This document shows positions 23,544 to 32,796 of a DNA stretch of 64,000 nucleotides, piece by piece. The stretch's first letter is position 1. Every line of letters starts with the position of its first letter. Origin of the DNA: CAYNWK01 sp964400875 (lineage in GTDB: Bacteria; Chloroflexota; Anaerolineae; Anaerolineales; UBA4823); contig CAYNWK010000008.1 of assembly GCA_964400875.1 (NCBI GenBank), positions 4,204 through 68,203 of the forward strand, given 5' to 3'. The notes under the pieces are model-generated. The model ran no database searches, was not told where the DNA came from, and worked only from the letters and a program-made list of their open reading frames with translations. Position numbers and translations under genes: made by a program.

Positions 23544-26500
23544 TTGCTGCCTTCGCTTTCTCATGTAGTTCGCGCATCGTCGTTTCAACTTCGCCCAGGC
23601 TGCCAGGCTCCAGCGAAACGGCGGTTTGCAGGGTTTCGTAAGCCTCGGACCAGGCTTGGCGTTCCCGCTGGATGGAGGCCAGCCCGAAGTACGGCCGCGC
23701 TACGCGCTTGTCAACATGGATTGCCTGGCGATAGGCCTGCTCAGCTTCGTCCAAATCACCATCTTGCCTGAGGATATCCCCGAGGGTCGCATACGCCAGG
23801 ATGCTCAGATCGGGGGCGATACCGGGTATTTCAGCGACCTCACGAAGAATAGCGCAGGCGCGTTCCGACTCGCCTTGCATGGCCAGCGCGACAGCCTGCG
23901 TGACGCGCATACCGGGAGGGAGATCGTCTTTCTCCGCTTCGATCTGAGCGATGATCTTCAAGCTTTTAGCGTAGTCTTCCTGATCGTTGTAAATATCAGC
24001 GTTCAGTTCTAGGGCTGCAAGTCGCAGCTCTGGGAAACGCTCGGCGACATTTTCGTTGAGCGCGATCAAAGCCGCATAATCTCCCTTGGCCTGGAGCAGG
24101 TACCGCCAAGTCTGGATAAGGTTTTTGGGGGTTTGATCTCCGCTGCCGAAAGGCAGAAGCAAGCCTTCTGCTTCCTGCAGCTCTCCAATCTCAATCAGCA
24201 TTTGCGCTTCCCCCGCCAGACTCAGTTCAGCGTATTCTGGATTGCGCTCGCGCAGGGTGATAAATTCGGTGCGGGCTTGGGCGTAATCGCCCAGATTCTG
24301 AAGGGTGCGGGCCAAGGCGAGACGAAGAATTGCATTCTCCGGGTTCTTTTCGAGCGCCTGGCGAAAAGCCTGCACCTGACTCGGGCCGAATTGCGCCAGG
24401 ATCTCCTTCTGGAGGCGATAGTATGTGCTCATCAAGCCGGGCGCGATCTCCTCGGCCTGCGCAATAGCCGCATTCAGATCTTCGGTTTTTCCCTGGCCGG
24501 TCAGGTATTGATCCAGGGCAATGATGATCTCCAGGTGATCGGGGTAAGCTTTTAATTCATCCAGCAGCCCTTTCGTACTGTGATTGCGCTGCAGGAGCAG
24601 ACTCGCCAGAGTGGTCCTGATTTGCGCTTCGGTCGCGTAGCTGGTGCGGCCGAGGCTGGCGGCGTCACGACGCAGATCCTCCTCTTTCCCCAGCATTGCA
24701 TAAATCGTACAGGCTTCCTGGATCGCCTTGCTCGAGTCGCCGAAAATCGTGAGCAGCTGCCGGCCGAGCTTTAAAGCCTCGTCTGGTTCGCCAAGCCTGA
24801 TCAGCAGGCCGGCGAGGAAGGAGCGTACTTTGATCATCGCCGCCTGGTTCAATGTGCTGGGATCCGCGGTGTAAACCAGCAGCTCCAGGATATCGCGAGC
24901 TTCCTTGTTGCGACCAAGCAGGAATGACCCTTCAGCCCTGGCGATCCTAGCATATGGCCCTAGCTCACGTTCTTTTTCAATCGAGTCCAGGTATTCCAAG
25001 GCCGCACCCGGTTCTTTTTCTTTGAAGTAAGTGGACGCGATCATCTGATCAACCAGGTCTTGAGTCCAAGGCTGGTGATCCAAGAGACTTCTCAGCACTC
25101 TGCGCGCCTGGTCGAATTCGCCCTTGGTGGCATGATACTCGCTCAGCATAACAAAGCTGTCGATGGGCGGCGCAGGACTTTTGACGACGCCTTGAAGCAG
25201 CTTGGCAGCTGGTTCCAGCTGGTTGTTCTTAAAGTAGCCGATCGCCAGCTTGGTATCGCACAACCACTTCAGGTCGGGCCAATTTTTATTGATCAGGGCG
25301 GTGACGTTTTGGAGATTCTCCAGATCGCCCCTGTGCGCGGCAACTTCCGCGGCAAGCAGGGCCGGGATGCGCGCGGTAGTTTCGGGATCCTCCAGCACAC
25401 CGTTGATCAGACGGTTGTAGGCGCCACGATCGTTGAGCACGGAGTCGACTAAGCTGGTATCCAAGAGGTGCGCCTGCATGGTTCCCCGCTGGCTGAGGTC
25501 TTCCAGAAATTCTTCTACATGCCCCAGCTGGATCATCAGGTCGTCATGATAGCTTTGAGCGCGCTCGTCCCCCGGAGCTTGCTCCAAAACGGCATCAATT
25601 TGGATTAACGCCTGCTCGTAGGCCTCATCCTCGATGAGCAGCTCTGCTAGAATCATGCGCGCGTTTGCATTTTGTTGAGGATAGTCAAGTATGACTTTGG
25701 TAAGCTGCTCGATGGCCTCCTCGCGCCGGTTCTGTTTCAGAGCGAGTTCGGCAGCGGCTGTACGCAGCTCGACCGCATCGGGGTAGTTTTCCTGGGCCTC
25801 GGCAAGGATTTCAGCAGCGGAGCGCAAATCACCTGCAAGCAGCATAGTTTCCACGAGCAAGGCGAGGTTGGTAGCGCCATCCTCAGCGGAGACCGCTTTG
25901 CGGGAAAGCTCGACCGCCAGGGTGTGCAGCCCGATCTGGCTCGCGATCCGCGCGCCGCCGTAATACAGGCTGCTTGCCAGGCCGGATTCATCATTGTTGG
26001 CGGCGTGATCGCCCAGCTGTTCGATAAAAACGACCGACTCCTTCGACCAGCGGCGCAAACTGAGATCGGCTAAAGTGGCCTTCAACCGGTGGGAGTGTTC
26101 ATCAAGCGTTTCGGGCAAGTCCGCTTGTTCGCAGTAGCGCGACAGGGTATACAGGTATACGTCTTGCAGATCGCTGATCCCGGCGGCGATCTCGTCGAGC
26201 AGGTAATCCTCGGCTTGCTTCGCAGAGACTTCCACGATGCTGGAAAGAGCTGCGGTGACGTATTCGAGCCGGCCGTTGAAATAAGGCTGACCGGTTTTTT
26301 CGATCTCGTCCGTCAAACTCTGGTTGTACGCTTCGAAGGCGCTGGCGTAGGTCTTGCGGACGGCCTGCGGATCGAGGTCCATACGCTGAGGTTTTAATAA
26401 CTTGCGGATGGCGTCGTGACAGCGCCAGCGGCCCATCTCCAGGGATTTGACGAAAGTCCAGGCGACCATCTCTTGAAAAGCTGCCGCGCCGATCTCCTCT

Positions 26501-27504
26501 CCGTAGATGGCGCGCAGCAAACCCAGGTCAAACCACTCGAAAAGCGCCAGGTCGGCGGCGGTCTGGCGTGCGGTGGGGTTCTGGAAGCGGGCGATGACCC
26601 GGTCGTAGATCCATTGGGTCCGGGCGCTTTCGTCTAATTCCGCGATCGCGCTCCGAAAATCCTGCAGCGCGAAGCCGCCGCCTCGCCAGGACAGGTCTTC
26701 CAGGATCATGCCGACCAGCAGGGGGTGGCCGGACGAGAACTCAAACAGCGTCCGCTGCGCCTCCTGGTCGTCAACCCCTATTTTTTGCAGCAATTTGGTG
26801 GTTTCCGCTTCGGTAAACGAATCGAGTTGGAAGTACAGCTTTTCGTGGGGGGCGAAAGTTGATTGAGGGGTTTCCTGACCGGTCAGATAAAGTCGGAAAC
26901 CGGGAAACCCGGCGCGCAGGCGCGGGATCAGCTCGTCGAAGATGAATTTACTCAGCTCGGGGTTGGCCAGATTCTCGCTCTCATCCAGAAACAAGACCCA
27001 CACCTGGCCGGAGAGTGGGGAGAGGGAATCGTCCAGTGCTTCCAGGTGGCGCTCGCGTTTATCACGCTCGGCAGTGTCGGCGTATTCACCCAGGTTGAGA
27101 GTGAACTCGCCGGATTGGGTGGCATCCCGAACCGACCCTCCCAGGCTGGCTTTCATCGTTGTGGTGGGAGCGTAAGTCAGATTGACCAGGGAGTTGCGCT
27201 GCGCCTCGGCGTCCAGCCCGGCGATGCGCTTGGCGTAAGATCTGAAAATGTCCCGGTCAAGCTGCGCTGCCAGTCGATGCAGGAAATCCAACGCTCTGAG
27301 GCTGGGGGAAAGGTTGATTTTAGCGCTAGCGATCTCCCGGCAGCGATTCTCCCTGAGCCAATCAACTAACAGGGATTTTCCCGTGCCGGAGATCCCCTGG
27401 ACCAGCATCATCCACTTGGGGCTGCGCGGTTTGAGCAACTTTTCAAAGGCGCGGATTTGTTCTCCACGACCGGCGAAATCTTCGAGCGGGTCGAAGGAAG
27501 GCAT
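23527..27504 (-). CDS. Giant STAND-type ATPase with TPR repeats
   Basis: A protein of about 1,325 residues. The N-terminal P-loop ATPase has FAGRGEQIRAFEKLL, Walker A GISGTGKS at 37-44, and Walker B VWVLFLDESEN near 168-178, followed by a sensor-like YLTGQ and a GHP-type motif (SSGHPLLVG). A winged-helix-like part comes next, then some 900 residues of tetratricopeptide repeats (for example AELALKQNRREEAIEQLTKVI). This is the layout of STAND signalling ATPases, in which TPRs sense a ligand or partner. An insertion at 115-130 (TTMKASLGGSVRDATQ) resembles a repeat in the upstream small membrane protein. The ATG shares one base with that gene's TGA; a TTG one codon earlier is possible. Confidence 0.85.
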   Translation of the reverse strand: MPSFDPLEDFAGRGEQIRAFEKLLKPRSPKWMMLVQGISGTGKSLLVDWLRENRCREIASAKINLSPSLRALDFLHRLAAQLDRDIFRSYAKRIAGLDAEAQRNSLVNLTYAPTTTMKASLGGSVRDATQSGEFTLNLGEYADTAERDKRERHLEALDDSLSPLSGQVWVLFLDESENLANPELSKFIFDELIPRLRAGFPGFRLYLTGQETPQSTFAPHEKLYFQLDSFTEAETTKLLQKIGVDDQEAQRTLFEFSSGHPLLVGMILEDLSWRGGGFALQDFRSAIAELDESARTQWIYDRVIARFQNPTARQTAADLALFEWFDLGLLRAIYGEEIGAAAFQEMVAWTFVKSLEMGRWRCHDAIRKLLKPQRMDLDPQAVRKTYASAFEAYNQSLTDEIEKTGQPYFNGRLEYVTAALSSIVEVSAKQAEDYLLDEIAAGISDLQDVYLYTLSRYCEQADLPETLDEHSHRLKATLADLSLRRWSKESVVFIEQLGDHAANNDESGLASSLYYGGARIASQIGLHTLAVELSRKAVSAEDGATNLALLVETMLLAGDLRSAAEILAEAQENYPDAVELRTAAAELALKQNRREEAIEQLTKVILDYPQQNANARMILAELLIEDEAYEQALIQIDAVLEQAPGDERAQSYHDDLMIQLGHVEEFLEDLSQRGTMQAHLLDTSLVDSVLNDRGAYNRLINGVLEDPETTARIPALLAAEVAAHRGDLENLQNVTALINKNWPDLKWLCDTKLAIGYFKNNQLEPAAKLLQGVVKSPAPPIDSFVMLSEYHATKGEFDQARRVLRSLLDHQPWTQDLVDQMIASTYFKEKEPGAALEYLDSIEKERELGPYARIARAEGSFLLGRNKEARDILELLVYTADPSTLNQAAMIKVRSFLAGLLIRLGEPDEALKLGRQLLTIFGDSSKAIQEACTIYAMLGKEEDLRRDAASLGRTSYATEAQIRTTLASLLLQRNHSTKGLLDELKAYPDHLEIIIALDQYLTGQGKTEDLNAAIAQAEEIAPGLMSTYYRLQKEILAQFGPSQVQAFRQALEKNPENAILRLALARTLQNLGDYAQARTEFITLRERNPEYAELSLAGEAQMLIEIGELQEAEGLLLPFGSGDQTPKNLIQTWRYLLQAKGDYAALIALNENVAERFPELRLAALELNADIYNDQEDYAKSLKIIAQIEAEKDDLPPGMRVTQAVALAMQGESERACAILREVAEIPGIAPDLSILAYATLGDILRQDGDLDEAEQAYRQAIHVDKRVARPYFGLASIQRERQAWSEAYETLQTAVSLEPGSLGEVETTMRELHEKAKAANEAIG

Positions 27505-27788
27505 CAACCGTCCTTTTTCTCGGTTTGCTTCACGTCATGCAGCTGCCCGCCTTCCTCGGCGGCCATCTTCATGGACGCTGCGCCGGAAGCGTCCTGCTGG
27601 GCAGCTTTTTCGATCTTCGAGCCTTTTCCGGACGCGGACATCTCCATCGAAGCCCCAACCTTCTTGGAGGAACCGGTTTGTACTTCTTTGTCGCCCCATC
27701 GCGCTCTAAAATTCCGGTTCAGGATCAGGGCGACCACGACAGCCACGATCAGACCCGCGACGATCAATAATGCTACGTTTTCGGTCAT
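27504..27788 (-). CDS. Small membrane protein with two short repeats, STAND partner
   Basis: The 94-residue protein has one membrane helix at the N-terminus (VALLIVAGLIVAVVVALIL, 5-23) and a polar cytosolic tail with two imperfect copies of one motif: residues 46-64 (ASMEMSASGKGSKIEKAAQ) and 71-88 (ASMKMAAEEGGQLHDVKQ). No known family is recognised. Its stop overlaps the start of the STAND gene, so equal production is expected. It is a candidate membrane anchor or effector for that ATPase. Confidence 0.7.
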   Translation of the reverse strand: MTENVALLIVAGLIVAVVVALILNRNFRARWGDKEVQTGSSKKVGASMEMSASGKGSKIEKAAQQDASGAASMKMAAEEGGQLHDVKQTEKKDG

Positions 27789-27938
27789 GGGGGCCTCCTA
27801 TGAAGTTGGCAGCTTGCAATGGATTTACCAGGGTCCGCTATAGGATGCGATGAGCCAGGGAGATTGTTGGCGTGCGAGGCGCGCCCAAACTCGAAGGCAT
27901 GCAAAGTAGCGCGGCTTCCAGAAATACAGATAGGATAG

Positions 27939-27944
27939 ATTATA
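27939..27944 (-). promoter_or_regulatory. Possible -10 box of the small membrane protein/STAND operon
   Basis: A minus-strand TATAAT lies about 150 nt upstream of the small membrane protein. The -35 is weak. No gene is seen in the 223-nt spacer. Confidence 0.4.
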
Positions 27945-28011
27945 TCCGAATTACGGGCCTGCTGCCGAGAATTGAAAGGGGGAATTTTTGCAGCTGAACG
28001 GAGCTGTGAGG

Positions 28012-28611
28012 TTATCCGTGCCGGAAGTCGTCGCGCGCCTCATCGGGGTGCAGGCCGAGAGGTTCCCCAGCGACCTGCACGCCCAGGCCATTGACCGTGC
28101 GGTTGGCGTAAGCGAAATAGGCTGCCACCTGGTTGAGGTCTAGGATGGCTGCGTCGTCCAATCCGGCGGCGCGCAGCGGTTCCAGGTCTCCGGGCTGCAT
28201 CTCAGCGGGGGAGAGGGTCAGTTTAGCGGCGTAAGCGCACATCGCCCGTTCGCGCCCGGTTAGCAGATCCTCCGGCGCCTTGCCGGCGGCGGCTTCGGTC
28301 AGCCTCTCTGCCAAGGAGGCGTCGCCCAGGTGGCGGGCCAGGCCGGCGCGGTGATGTTGGACGCAATAGTCGCAGCCGTTGAGCCGGGATACCAGCACCC
28401 CGACCAACTCTCGTTCGCGATAGGAGAGCCCACTCGGCTGGCTGTGCAGGCTGGCTTTGTACAGCTCGAGGTGGGCGCGCAGCGTGCGCGGGCGCAGGCT
28501 GTGGATCCGCAGGATATTGTCGACGTGTCCGCCGGGAGTTTTGACTTGACCGTAAAGCTTTTTTAATTGCCCCCTGGCGTCTGACACCGAGATAGTCTCG
28601 ATCCAGGCCAT
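28012..28611 (-). CDS. AhpD-like carboxymuconolactone decarboxylase family protein
   Basis: A 199-residue peroxidase-related protein. The catalytic CxxC with following His is seen in LNGCDYCVQHH (C80, C83), with upstream Glu in YRERELVGVLVS and the helical C-terminal half LNQVAAYFAYANRTVNGLG. Members reduce peroxides or act as thiol-disulfide partners. The start MAWIETISV is chosen because GAGGAG lies 7 nt upstream. Confidence 0.88.
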   Translation of the reverse strand: MAWIETISVSDARGQLKKLYGQVKTPGGHVDNILRIHSLRPRTLRAHLELYKASLHSQPSGLSYRERELVGVLVSRLNGCDYCVQHHRAGLARHLGDASLAERLTEAAAGKAPEDLLTGRERAMCAYAAKLTLSPAEMQPGDLEPLRAAGLDDAAILDLNQVAAYFAYANRTVNGLGVQVAGEPLGLHPDEARDDFRHG

Positions 28612-28730
28612 GGTATTCTCCTCGCGTAATTTTGCTGACAGCCAAGGCTTGTTCACCCTGATAGGTTAAGGATCTTCATTCTAACACTGCAAACCTTGTA
28701 GCTATAGAACTTGCGCTTTAGAGGGAAGGA

Positions 28731-28768
28731 AGGGGTGTTTGGGCGGGCCTTCCCTCCCGAACACCCCT
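28731..28768. terminator. Long GC-rich hairpin
   Basis: AGGGGTGTTTGGG (28731-28743) pairs with CCCGAACACCCCT (28756-28768) with one G-U pair. It lies just past the DUF4188 stop at 28799 on the minus strand. Its arm is close to that of the hairpin at 14012-14050. Confidence 0.6.
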
Positions 28769-28798
28769 ACTCTCTCGGAGTGCTGCGTAACTCCTCAG

Positions 28799-29281
28799 CT
28801 AATCGCGCGCTCCGGCATGCAGGCGACCGGCTGCGCTGTGGCGCGCTCGGTTGGCGGGGACCACCTGGGTGGCTTTGGCCAGACCGAAGAGCGGCATATT
28901 GTTGTAGACGCTCTCGTAATCCCCGGGACGCACCCGGTAGGTTTCATGCCAGATGCCAACGTCGCCGGCGCTGCCGATGGCGCGGTTGAAGGCGGCCCAG
29001 GCCGGCAGATGCTCGGAGCTCTTGTCCCGCGCGTAGCGCTCGAGGTGCTCGAAGGAGCGCCAGTACTGCACCATGATGGTCGGGTTGCCAAACCAGGATT
29101 CGACCCCAAGCAAACTGTCTCCTGATTCCTGGCTGAGCTCCCGGATCATGCGGGGCATAGCCATGGCGACGGGCAGCCACTTGTGCACCTTCCACAGACG
29201 GTTGATGCGCATGCCGATCAGGAAGACCACGAATTCATCATCAGTTTGTGCGGTGACCCTTTGTTCAATGATATTAGCCAT
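28799..29281 (-). CDS. DUF4188 family protein
   Basis: The 160-residue protein matches the DUF4188 group of dimeric alpha-beta barrel proteins: FVVFLIGMRINRLWKVHKWLPV, SWFGNPTIMVQYWRSFEHLERYAR and the IGSAGDVGIWHETYRVRPGDYESVYNNMP stretch. Related folds include monooxygenases and heme aldoxime dehydratases, and the His in GIWHETY may matter. No reaction is proven for the family. GGAGG precedes the ATG. Confidence 0.85.
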   Translation of the reverse strand: MANIIEQRVTAQTDDEFVVFLIGMRINRLWKVHKWLPVAMAMPRMIRELSQESGDSLLGVESWFGNPTIMVQYWRSFEHLERYARDKSSEHLPAWAAFNRAIGSAGDVGIWHETYRVRPGDYESVYNNMPLFGLAKATQVVPANRARHSAAGRLHAGARD

Positions 29282-29323
29282 CAGAATTCCTCCGTTTGGA
29301 TGTGTACATTATGAGCTCACTAG

Positions 29324-30709
29324 TTAATCCGCCGCGCCGGGAGCAGGGACAGGGGCGGGCTCCATCGCCCGCACAGACGGGTTGAGCAAGAAGATGAAGA
29401 CCACCAAAGCCATCAGCCCGCCGCCGCCCACGAACACAGCGGCTACGTTCAGGTTGATCAACGCGCCGGTCAGCAGGTTCGAGAGCGGCAGCAAGCCGGC
29501 TGAGGCGAACATCAGCAGGCTCATCATGCGCCCAAGCAGGGCCTCCGGCGTACGGCGTTGCAGCCAGGTGATGAACAGGATGACCACGTAGCCGTCCGCC
29601 ACGCCCATCAGACCGGTGACCAGGGCTGCCAGCGGCGTCGAGGCGATCAGACCCAAAGCCAGGATCCCCAACCCTAACCCGCTCCAGATGACGCCCAGGA
29701 CGACGCCCATGCTGCGCGCGGTAGGACGGGGCAGCGCGCCGGCTAGGAGCGTGCCCAGCAATGAGCCGCCGCCAAAAGCCGACATCAGAATCCCGAAGGC
29801 CGCTGCGCCTTCAGGGAAACGCGTGTCCGCCAATACCGGGATGCCGACGCTGATCGGCCCATTGACCAGCAGGTTCGCTAGGGCGATCATCACGAAGAAA
29901 GCGCGCAGCGCGGCGTCGTTCCATACGACGGAGAGGCCTTCGCGAATGGAAGCGATCAGACTGTTTTCATCGCTTTGAAGCTGATTTGAACCGACGCTTG
30001 AGGGAACCCGCATCAGCCGCAGGGTCAGCGCTGAAATCAAAAAGGTTAGGGCGTCAAAGCCGAGAGCCAGCCCGATACCGAGGTTGTTGACCGGAGAGAT
30101 ATCCGGAGCTTGCGCAGAGCCGAGCAGGGCGATGATCGCGCCCGCCAGCGCTGGACCGGCGAACAGGCTGACCTGCATGGTGCCTTGCATCAGGGCGTTG
30201 GCGCTCTGCAGCCCCTGGTTCTTGACCAGTTTCGGCACGATAGCGGTCTGCGCCGGGTAGAAGAAGGCGTCTCCCAGGCCAAAGAGCAGGGCGAAGGCGT
30301 ACAGCATCCACAAAGCCACTTCACCGTCCAGCACCAGGACGGCGAGCAGCCCGACCAGGATCATACGGATCAGGTTGGACGCCAGCATGACCGACCTCGG
30401 TGAGAAGCGGTCGGTCAAGGCGCCGCCGACCAGCATGAACAGCGCCCGGGGGATGCCCGCCAGCGCCAACACCGTGCCCATCGCCAGGGCCGAACCGGTC
30501 AGCTGGAGCACCAGCCAGGGCATGGCGATCAGGTAGAACTGGTCGCCCAACAGAGACACGCCCTCGCCGATCCACAGCAAACGAAAATTGCGCTGGCGGA
30601 TCAGCGCGCCGAGGGCAGAGCCCGATCTTTCTGGGGAGGGTCTCCCTGCCCTGGTTTCCTGGGTAGTTCTTTTTTCACCGATTTCCTTATCCATTTCATT
30701 TGCAAGCAC
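29324..30709 (-). CDS. MFS efflux transporter, TetR-controlled
   Basis: A 461-residue major facilitator of the MFS_3/enterobactin-exporter type, with about 12 hydrophobic helices. Typical features are NFRLLWIGEGVSLLGDQFYLIAMPWLVLQ at helix 1 and LTDRFSPRSVMLASNLIRM for the loop 2-3 motif. It probably exports a drug or secondary metabolite. The GTG at 30709 has AGGAG upstream; an ATG five codons later is possible. A TetR-like operator sits between its predicted -35 and -10 boxes. Confidence 0.88.
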   Translation of the reverse strand: MLANEMDKEIGEKRTTQETRAGRPSPERSGSALGALIRQRNFRLLWIGEGVSLLGDQFYLIAMPWLVLQLTGSALAMGTVLALAGIPRALFMLVGGALTDRFSPRSVMLASNLIRMILVGLLAVLVLDGEVALWMLYAFALLFGLGDAFFYPAQTAIVPKLVKNQGLQSANALMQGTMQVSLFAGPALAGAIIALLGSAQAPDISPVNNLGIGLALGFDALTFLISALTLRLMRVPSSVGSNQLQSDENSLIASIREGLSVVWNDAALRAFFVMIALANLLVNGPISVGIPVLADTRFPEGAAAFGILMSAFGGGSLLGTLLAGALPRPTARSMGVVLGVIWSGLGLGILALGLIASTPLAALVTGLMGVADGYVVILFITWLQRRTPEALLGRMMSLLMFASAGLLPLSNLLTGALINLNVAAVFVGGGGLMALVVFIFLLNPSVRAMEPAPVPAPGAAD

Positions 30710-30746
30710 GATGTTTCTCCTTTGGTGCGCCGGGTTTCTTTACATC

Positions 30747-30775
30747 GTTGTATTTCCGAACAGTGTTAGGTTGAA
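30747..30775 (-). promoter_or_regulatory. MFS promoter with operator in the spacer
   Basis: On the minus strand TTCAAC (30775-30770) and TACAAC (30752-30747) are 17 nt apart. The spacer contains CTAACACTGTTCG (30769-30757), which matches 12 of 13 positions of the palindrome at the tetR promoter. Binding there would block RNA polymerase. Confidence 0.6.
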
Positions 30776-30818
30776 GACAAAAAAATTCGCTGGTTCTACG
30801 ACCAAGCGAAACGCAGCG

Positions 30819-31451
30819 TTATTTCCGTTTTTGTCCCAATCCTTGCAGGTAAACTTGCAGCGCACGACGGTCCGTGTTGAGGAAATCCAGGGGGAACTTC
30901 CGCAGGTGGTGAGCTTGCAGGGTTGCCGCGCCGTGCACGACCGCCCACAGGCTGTATGAAATTTCCAACGGACCATATCCTTCGCCGCTCTGGATCACGC
31001 CCGCGTCGATGGCCCGCTGGACGGCGTTGTATAGGATCATGAAGCTGTCTTGCGGATCGATCTCATCCAGGCGGATCGGCGCTTCGGGTTGCTCCACTTC
31101 CTGGCGGGTGAACAGGAAGGTGAAGTGCTCGGGGTTGTCCCGGGCGAAATGGATGTAAGCCAGGCCCAGCTCGACGATGTATTCGTCAACCGGCAGGCTG
31201 CCATCCACGGCGTTTAAGACGTTGCGCAAGCGCTCGTCAGCTTCGGCGCAGACGGCCTGGATCAGGTCCTCTTTGCTGTCGAAGTATTCGTACAACCCGG
31301 CAGGGCTGTAATCGATGCGCCGGGCGATCTCGCGCAGGGAGAGCTTGTGCGGGCCTTTTTCGACCAGCAGCTTCAGGGCAGTAGTGATGATGGCCTGGCG
31401 GGTGCGCTCCTGGCGCCGTTCTCGTGGGGTGGTTGAGGTAGACATGGTCAT
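30819..31451 (-). CDS. TetR/AcrR family repressor
   Basis: About 210 residues. The N-terminal helix-turn-helix is clear: RRQERTRQAIITTALKLLVEKGPHKLSLREIARRIDYSPAGLYEYFDSKEDLI. The C-terminal half has the TetR_C features LGLAYIHFARDNPEHFTFLF and ISYSLWAVVHGAATL. It probably represses the downstream MFS gene and itself, since the same palindrome occurs at both promoters. The start at MTMSTSTT fits the predicted promoter, leaving a leader of about 30 nt without a clear ribosome binding site. Confidence 0.9.
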   Translation of the reverse strand: MTMSTSTTPRERRQERTRQAIITTALKLLVEKGPHKLSLREIARRIDYSPAGLYEYFDSKEDLIQAVCAEADERLRNVLNAVDGSLPVDEYIVELGLAYIHFARDNPEHFTFLFTRQEVEQPEAPIRLDEIDPQDSFMILYNAVQRAIDAGVIQSGEGYGPLEISYSLWAVVHGAATLQAHHLRKFPLDFLNTDRRALQVYLQGLGQKRK

Positions 31452-31474
31452 GTATCTAAACGATATTAGTTTAC

Positions 31475-31518
31475 CTAACAGTGTTAGATATTTTAGCAAA
31501 GAAAATTCCCCATGTCAA
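31475..31518 (-). promoter_or_regulatory. tetR promoter and operator
   Basis: On the minus strand TTGACA (31518-31513) and TAAAAT (31495-31490) are exactly 17 nt apart, a near-consensus promoter. The perfect palindrome CTAACA-G-TGTTAG (31475-31487) lies directly downstream over the expected start of transcription, as expected for an autoregulated repressor. Confidence 0.75.
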
Positions 31519-31583
31519 GAGGAAAATCAAGAAGTGCCAACCACTTGATCTGGTGAAGGTATTGTTTGTGCATCGCAGGCCGT

Positions 31584-32780
31584 TCAATCGGCGGCCGCGG
31601 CTTGGCCGGTCGGGGCGATCGCCAGGTTGCGGCGCCAGATGAAGATGACCGCCAGCATAGCCAACAAGAAAGGCAGGTTGAGCAGGTTTAGCACCTTCCA
31701 GTTGGCGGTGAACAGCACCGTCCCGGCTGAGAGCGAGGTGAAGGCCTGGATGCCAAAGATCAGGAAGTCGTTGGCCGCCTGGGCTTTGAAGCGCTCGGCC
31801 GGGCGATAGCTGCGGGTGAGCAGCACCGTGCCGCCGACGAAGAGAAAATTCCACCCCAGGCCCAGCAGGACGAGCGCGCCCCAGAATTGGATGAAATGGG
31901 TGCTGACCAATCCCAGCGCCACGCAAGCCAGTAAAAGCAGCACGCCGGTCACCATCACTTTGACCATCCCCAACCGCTCTACAATGAACCCGGTGAACAG
32001 GGAGGGCAGGTACATGGCGATGATATGGCTCTGGATCACCAGGGTGGTCTGCGCCAGGCTGAAGCCTGCGATCACGCCCATCATAGGTGGGGTAGCGGTC
32101 ATGATAAAGGACATCACTCCGTAAGAGACAGCCCCGGCTAATACGGCGATCAGGTAGATGGGTTTGCCGGTCACCTCCCGCAAAGGGCGTTCGATCCCGG
32201 TGTTTTCTTCTTGCGCAGGGCTGACCTCGCGCAAGAAGAGCAGCAACAGCGCGGCGATGTTGTACAGCATCGCCAGGCTGACGAACGAGCCTGTATACGC
32301 GCCGAAACTCAACCAATCCATCGTGCGTTTTCCAACCTCGGGCCCGAGGAATCCGGCAGCGACGCCCCCCAGGAGCACCAGGGAGACCGACCGGCCGACG
32401 AATTGAGGCCGGACGCTCTCCGCTGCGGCGAAGCGATACTGCTGCACGAAGGCCGAGTTGCCCCCGATCAGCAGCGTCGCCAGACAGAACAGTAGAAAAC
32501 TGCCCCGGCTCAGGGCGAAGGCCGCCAGCAGCGCGGCCCCTGCAGCCAGGATGGCGCCGGACACAAAACCCCTGCGCCTCCCGACGCGCTTCATCAGCAG
32601 CGAAGCCGGGATAGTCGCCAGGGCAAGGCCGACTACCATCACTGAGACCGGCAGCGTGGAAAGCGCCGGGGTGGGGGCTAACTCGGCGCCGACCAGCCCG
32701 CCAATCAGCAGCACGATAGGCGCGCCAGACAATCCCAGCGCCTGGGCGAAGCTTAGAATCGTCACGTTGCGGATGCGCAT
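31584..32780 (-). CDS. MFS transporter
   Basis: A 398-residue major facilitator with about 12 hydrophobic helices. The loop 2-3 motif is ASLLMKRVGRRRGFVSGA, and the C-terminal half repeats the pattern (GFIVERLGMVKVMVTGVLLLL). The start MRIRNVTILSF is chosen because the longer frame overlaps the upstream gene. It lies 16 nt downstream of the formyltransferase gene, so it may export a product of the formyltransferase/DUF4910 pair. The substrate is unknown. Confidence 0.87.
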   Translation of the reverse strand: MRIRNVTILSFAQALGLSGAPIVLLIGGLVGAELAPTPALSTLPVSVMVVGLALATIPASLLMKRVGRRRGFVSGAILAAGAALLAAFALSRGSFLLFCLATLLIGGNSAFVQQYRFAAAESVRPQFVGRSVSLVLLGGVAAGFLGPEVGKRTMDWLSFGAYTGSFVSLAMLYNIAALLLLFLREVSPAQEENTGIERPLREVTGKPIYLIAVLAGAVSYGVMSFIMTATPPMMGVIAGFSLAQTTLVIQSHIIAMYLPSLFTGFIVERLGMVKVMVTGVLLLLACVALGLVSTHFIQFWGALVLLGLGWNFLFVGGTVLLTRSYRPAERFKAQAANDFLIFGIQAFTSLSAGTVLFTANWKVLNLLNLPFLLAMLAVIFIWRRNLAIAPTGQAAAAD

Positions 32781-32796
32781 GCGTATTAAACTTGGA

